From: DATAGZ01 sp036263455
GTDB lineage: Bacteria > Pseudomonadota > Alphaproteobacteria > Dongiales > Dongiaceae
Length of the DNA stretch: 64,000 bases
NCBI GenBank assembly: GCA_036263455.1
Contig: DATAGZ010000007.1
Coordinates: 66,834 to 130,833, forward strand
Reading direction: 5' to 3'
Positions 63,600 through 64,000 of the stretch are shown one piece after another; positions within the stretch are counted from its first letter, which is position 1; each line of letters opens with the position of its first letter. The notes beneath the pieces were generated by a model that worked only from the letters and a program-made list of their open reading frames with translations, was not told the origin of the DNA and did no database searches. Position numbers and translations under genes: made by a program.

Positions 63600-64000
63600 G
63601 CCCGCGCCAGCGGCTTATAGCGGAGGCGGTGCGGCTGGTCCGAATCATGGCCGAGCCGGCGCTTGCGGTCCGCCTCGTAGGCGGCATAATTGCCTTCGAA
63701 CCACTCGACGTGCGAATCGCCTTCGAAGGCGAGCATATGGGTTGCGATACGATCGAGGAACCAGCGGTCGTGGCTGATGATAATGGCGCAGCCCGCGAAC
63801 TCGAGCAGGGCCTCCTCAAGCGAACGCAGCGTGTCGACATCGAGATCGTTGGTCGGTTCATCGAGAAGCAGGACATTGGCGCCCGATTTCAGCATCTTCG
63901 CAAGATGCACGCGGTTGCGTTCGCCGCCCGAGAGCTGGCCCACCCTCTTCTGCTGGTCCGCGCCCTTGAAATTGAAGCTCGCGACATAGGTGCGGCTCGG
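63596..64000 (-). CDS. ettA: Energy-dependent translational throttle protein EttA, C-terminal part (5' end outside window)
   Basis: The last 134 residues of an ABC-F protein that gates early elongation at the ribosomal E site. The second ATPase domain shows the signature QLSGGERNRVHLAKML, Walker B VLLLDEPTNDLD and IISHDRWFLDRIATHMLAF, ending with the short basic tail HRLRYKPLARA. The frame continues past the right edge. A start inside the window would begin within the ATPase domain and is rejected. Confidence 0.94.
   Translation of the reverse strand, partial: PSRTYVASFNFKGADQQKRVGQLSGGERNRVHLAKMLKSGANVLLLDEPTNDLDVDTLRSLEEALLEFAGCAIIISHDRWFLDRIATHMLAFEGDSHVEWFEGNYAAYEADRKRRLGHDSDQPHRLRYKPLARA

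Overview
The window is a gene-dense, moderately high-GC stretch of a bacterial chromosome. Short gaps and many 4-base ATGA/GTGA stop/start overlaps are typical throughout. The gene set points to an alphaproteobacterium: a ChvG/ChvI-type two-component pair next to a short HPr kinase, RapZ, EIIA, HPr and enzyme I; the ATP synthase inhibitor zeta subunit; MetX/MetW; a membrane-anchored CycM-type cytochrome c; and a siroheme synthase/DUF2849/sulfite reductase/DUF934 cluster. I cannot assign a family or genus. No phage, insertion sequence, CRISPR array, rRNA or tRNA was seen; this is mostly core genome.

Layout. 1-4.2 kb: end of uvrA, then a three-gene HlyD/ATPase/ABC-2 permease exporter. 4.2-11.7 kb: saccharopine-dehydrogenase-like protein, HAD phosphatase coupled to a degenerate EAL protein, an unknown gene, a LysM protein, a LOG-type hydrolase, icd, an acetyltransferase and a secreted cyclophilin. 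11.8-15 kb: universal stress protein, leuD-leuB and an orphan response regulator. 15.3-20.4 kb: dnaK-dnaJ under an RpoH-like promoter, then purH. 20.4-26.4 kb: the chvI-chvG-hprK-rapZ-EIIA-ptsH-ptsI regulatory cluster, joining envelope-stress signalling to a PTS phosphorelay with no sugar permease. 26.5-31.3 kb: ATP synthase zeta, metX-metW, enoyl-CoA hydratase, mutM and a BON lipoprotein. 31.3-38.3 kb: cycM-hisN-yejABEF, a peptide importer operon. 38.4-40.7 kb: kdsB-pheA-DUF6134. 40.7-44.9 kb: a two-gene membrane beta-glucan locus resembling ndvB/ndvC. 45-50.7 kb: a structured non-coding region, an aldehyde dehydrogenase, gluQRS, an esterase, a methyltransferase, an HNH nuclease and a YczE-like membrane protein. 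50.8-53.2 kb: rpsM-rpsK-rpoA-rplQ with its own consensus promoter. 53.3-58.5 kb: sulfotransferase, ftsK, secB, mtnN. 58.6-64 kb: assimilatory sulfite reduction genes, a Na/Pi cotransporter and the end of ettA.

No whole new multi-gene system was found. The best leads are regulatory or concern altered protein motifs: a run of hairpins ending in a strong terminator ahead of the aldehyde dehydrogenase gene; a probably leaderless HNH nuclease gene whose promoter spacer is a perfect 12-bp palindrome, next to a nested palindromic element; a 16-bp palindrome between chvI and the ATP synthase inhibitor gene; a RapZ with an altered P-loop; a siroheme synthase with a vestigial methyltransferase domain; a MutM missing its last zinc-finger cysteine; and a Yej solute-binding protein that appears membrane-tethered at its C terminus.
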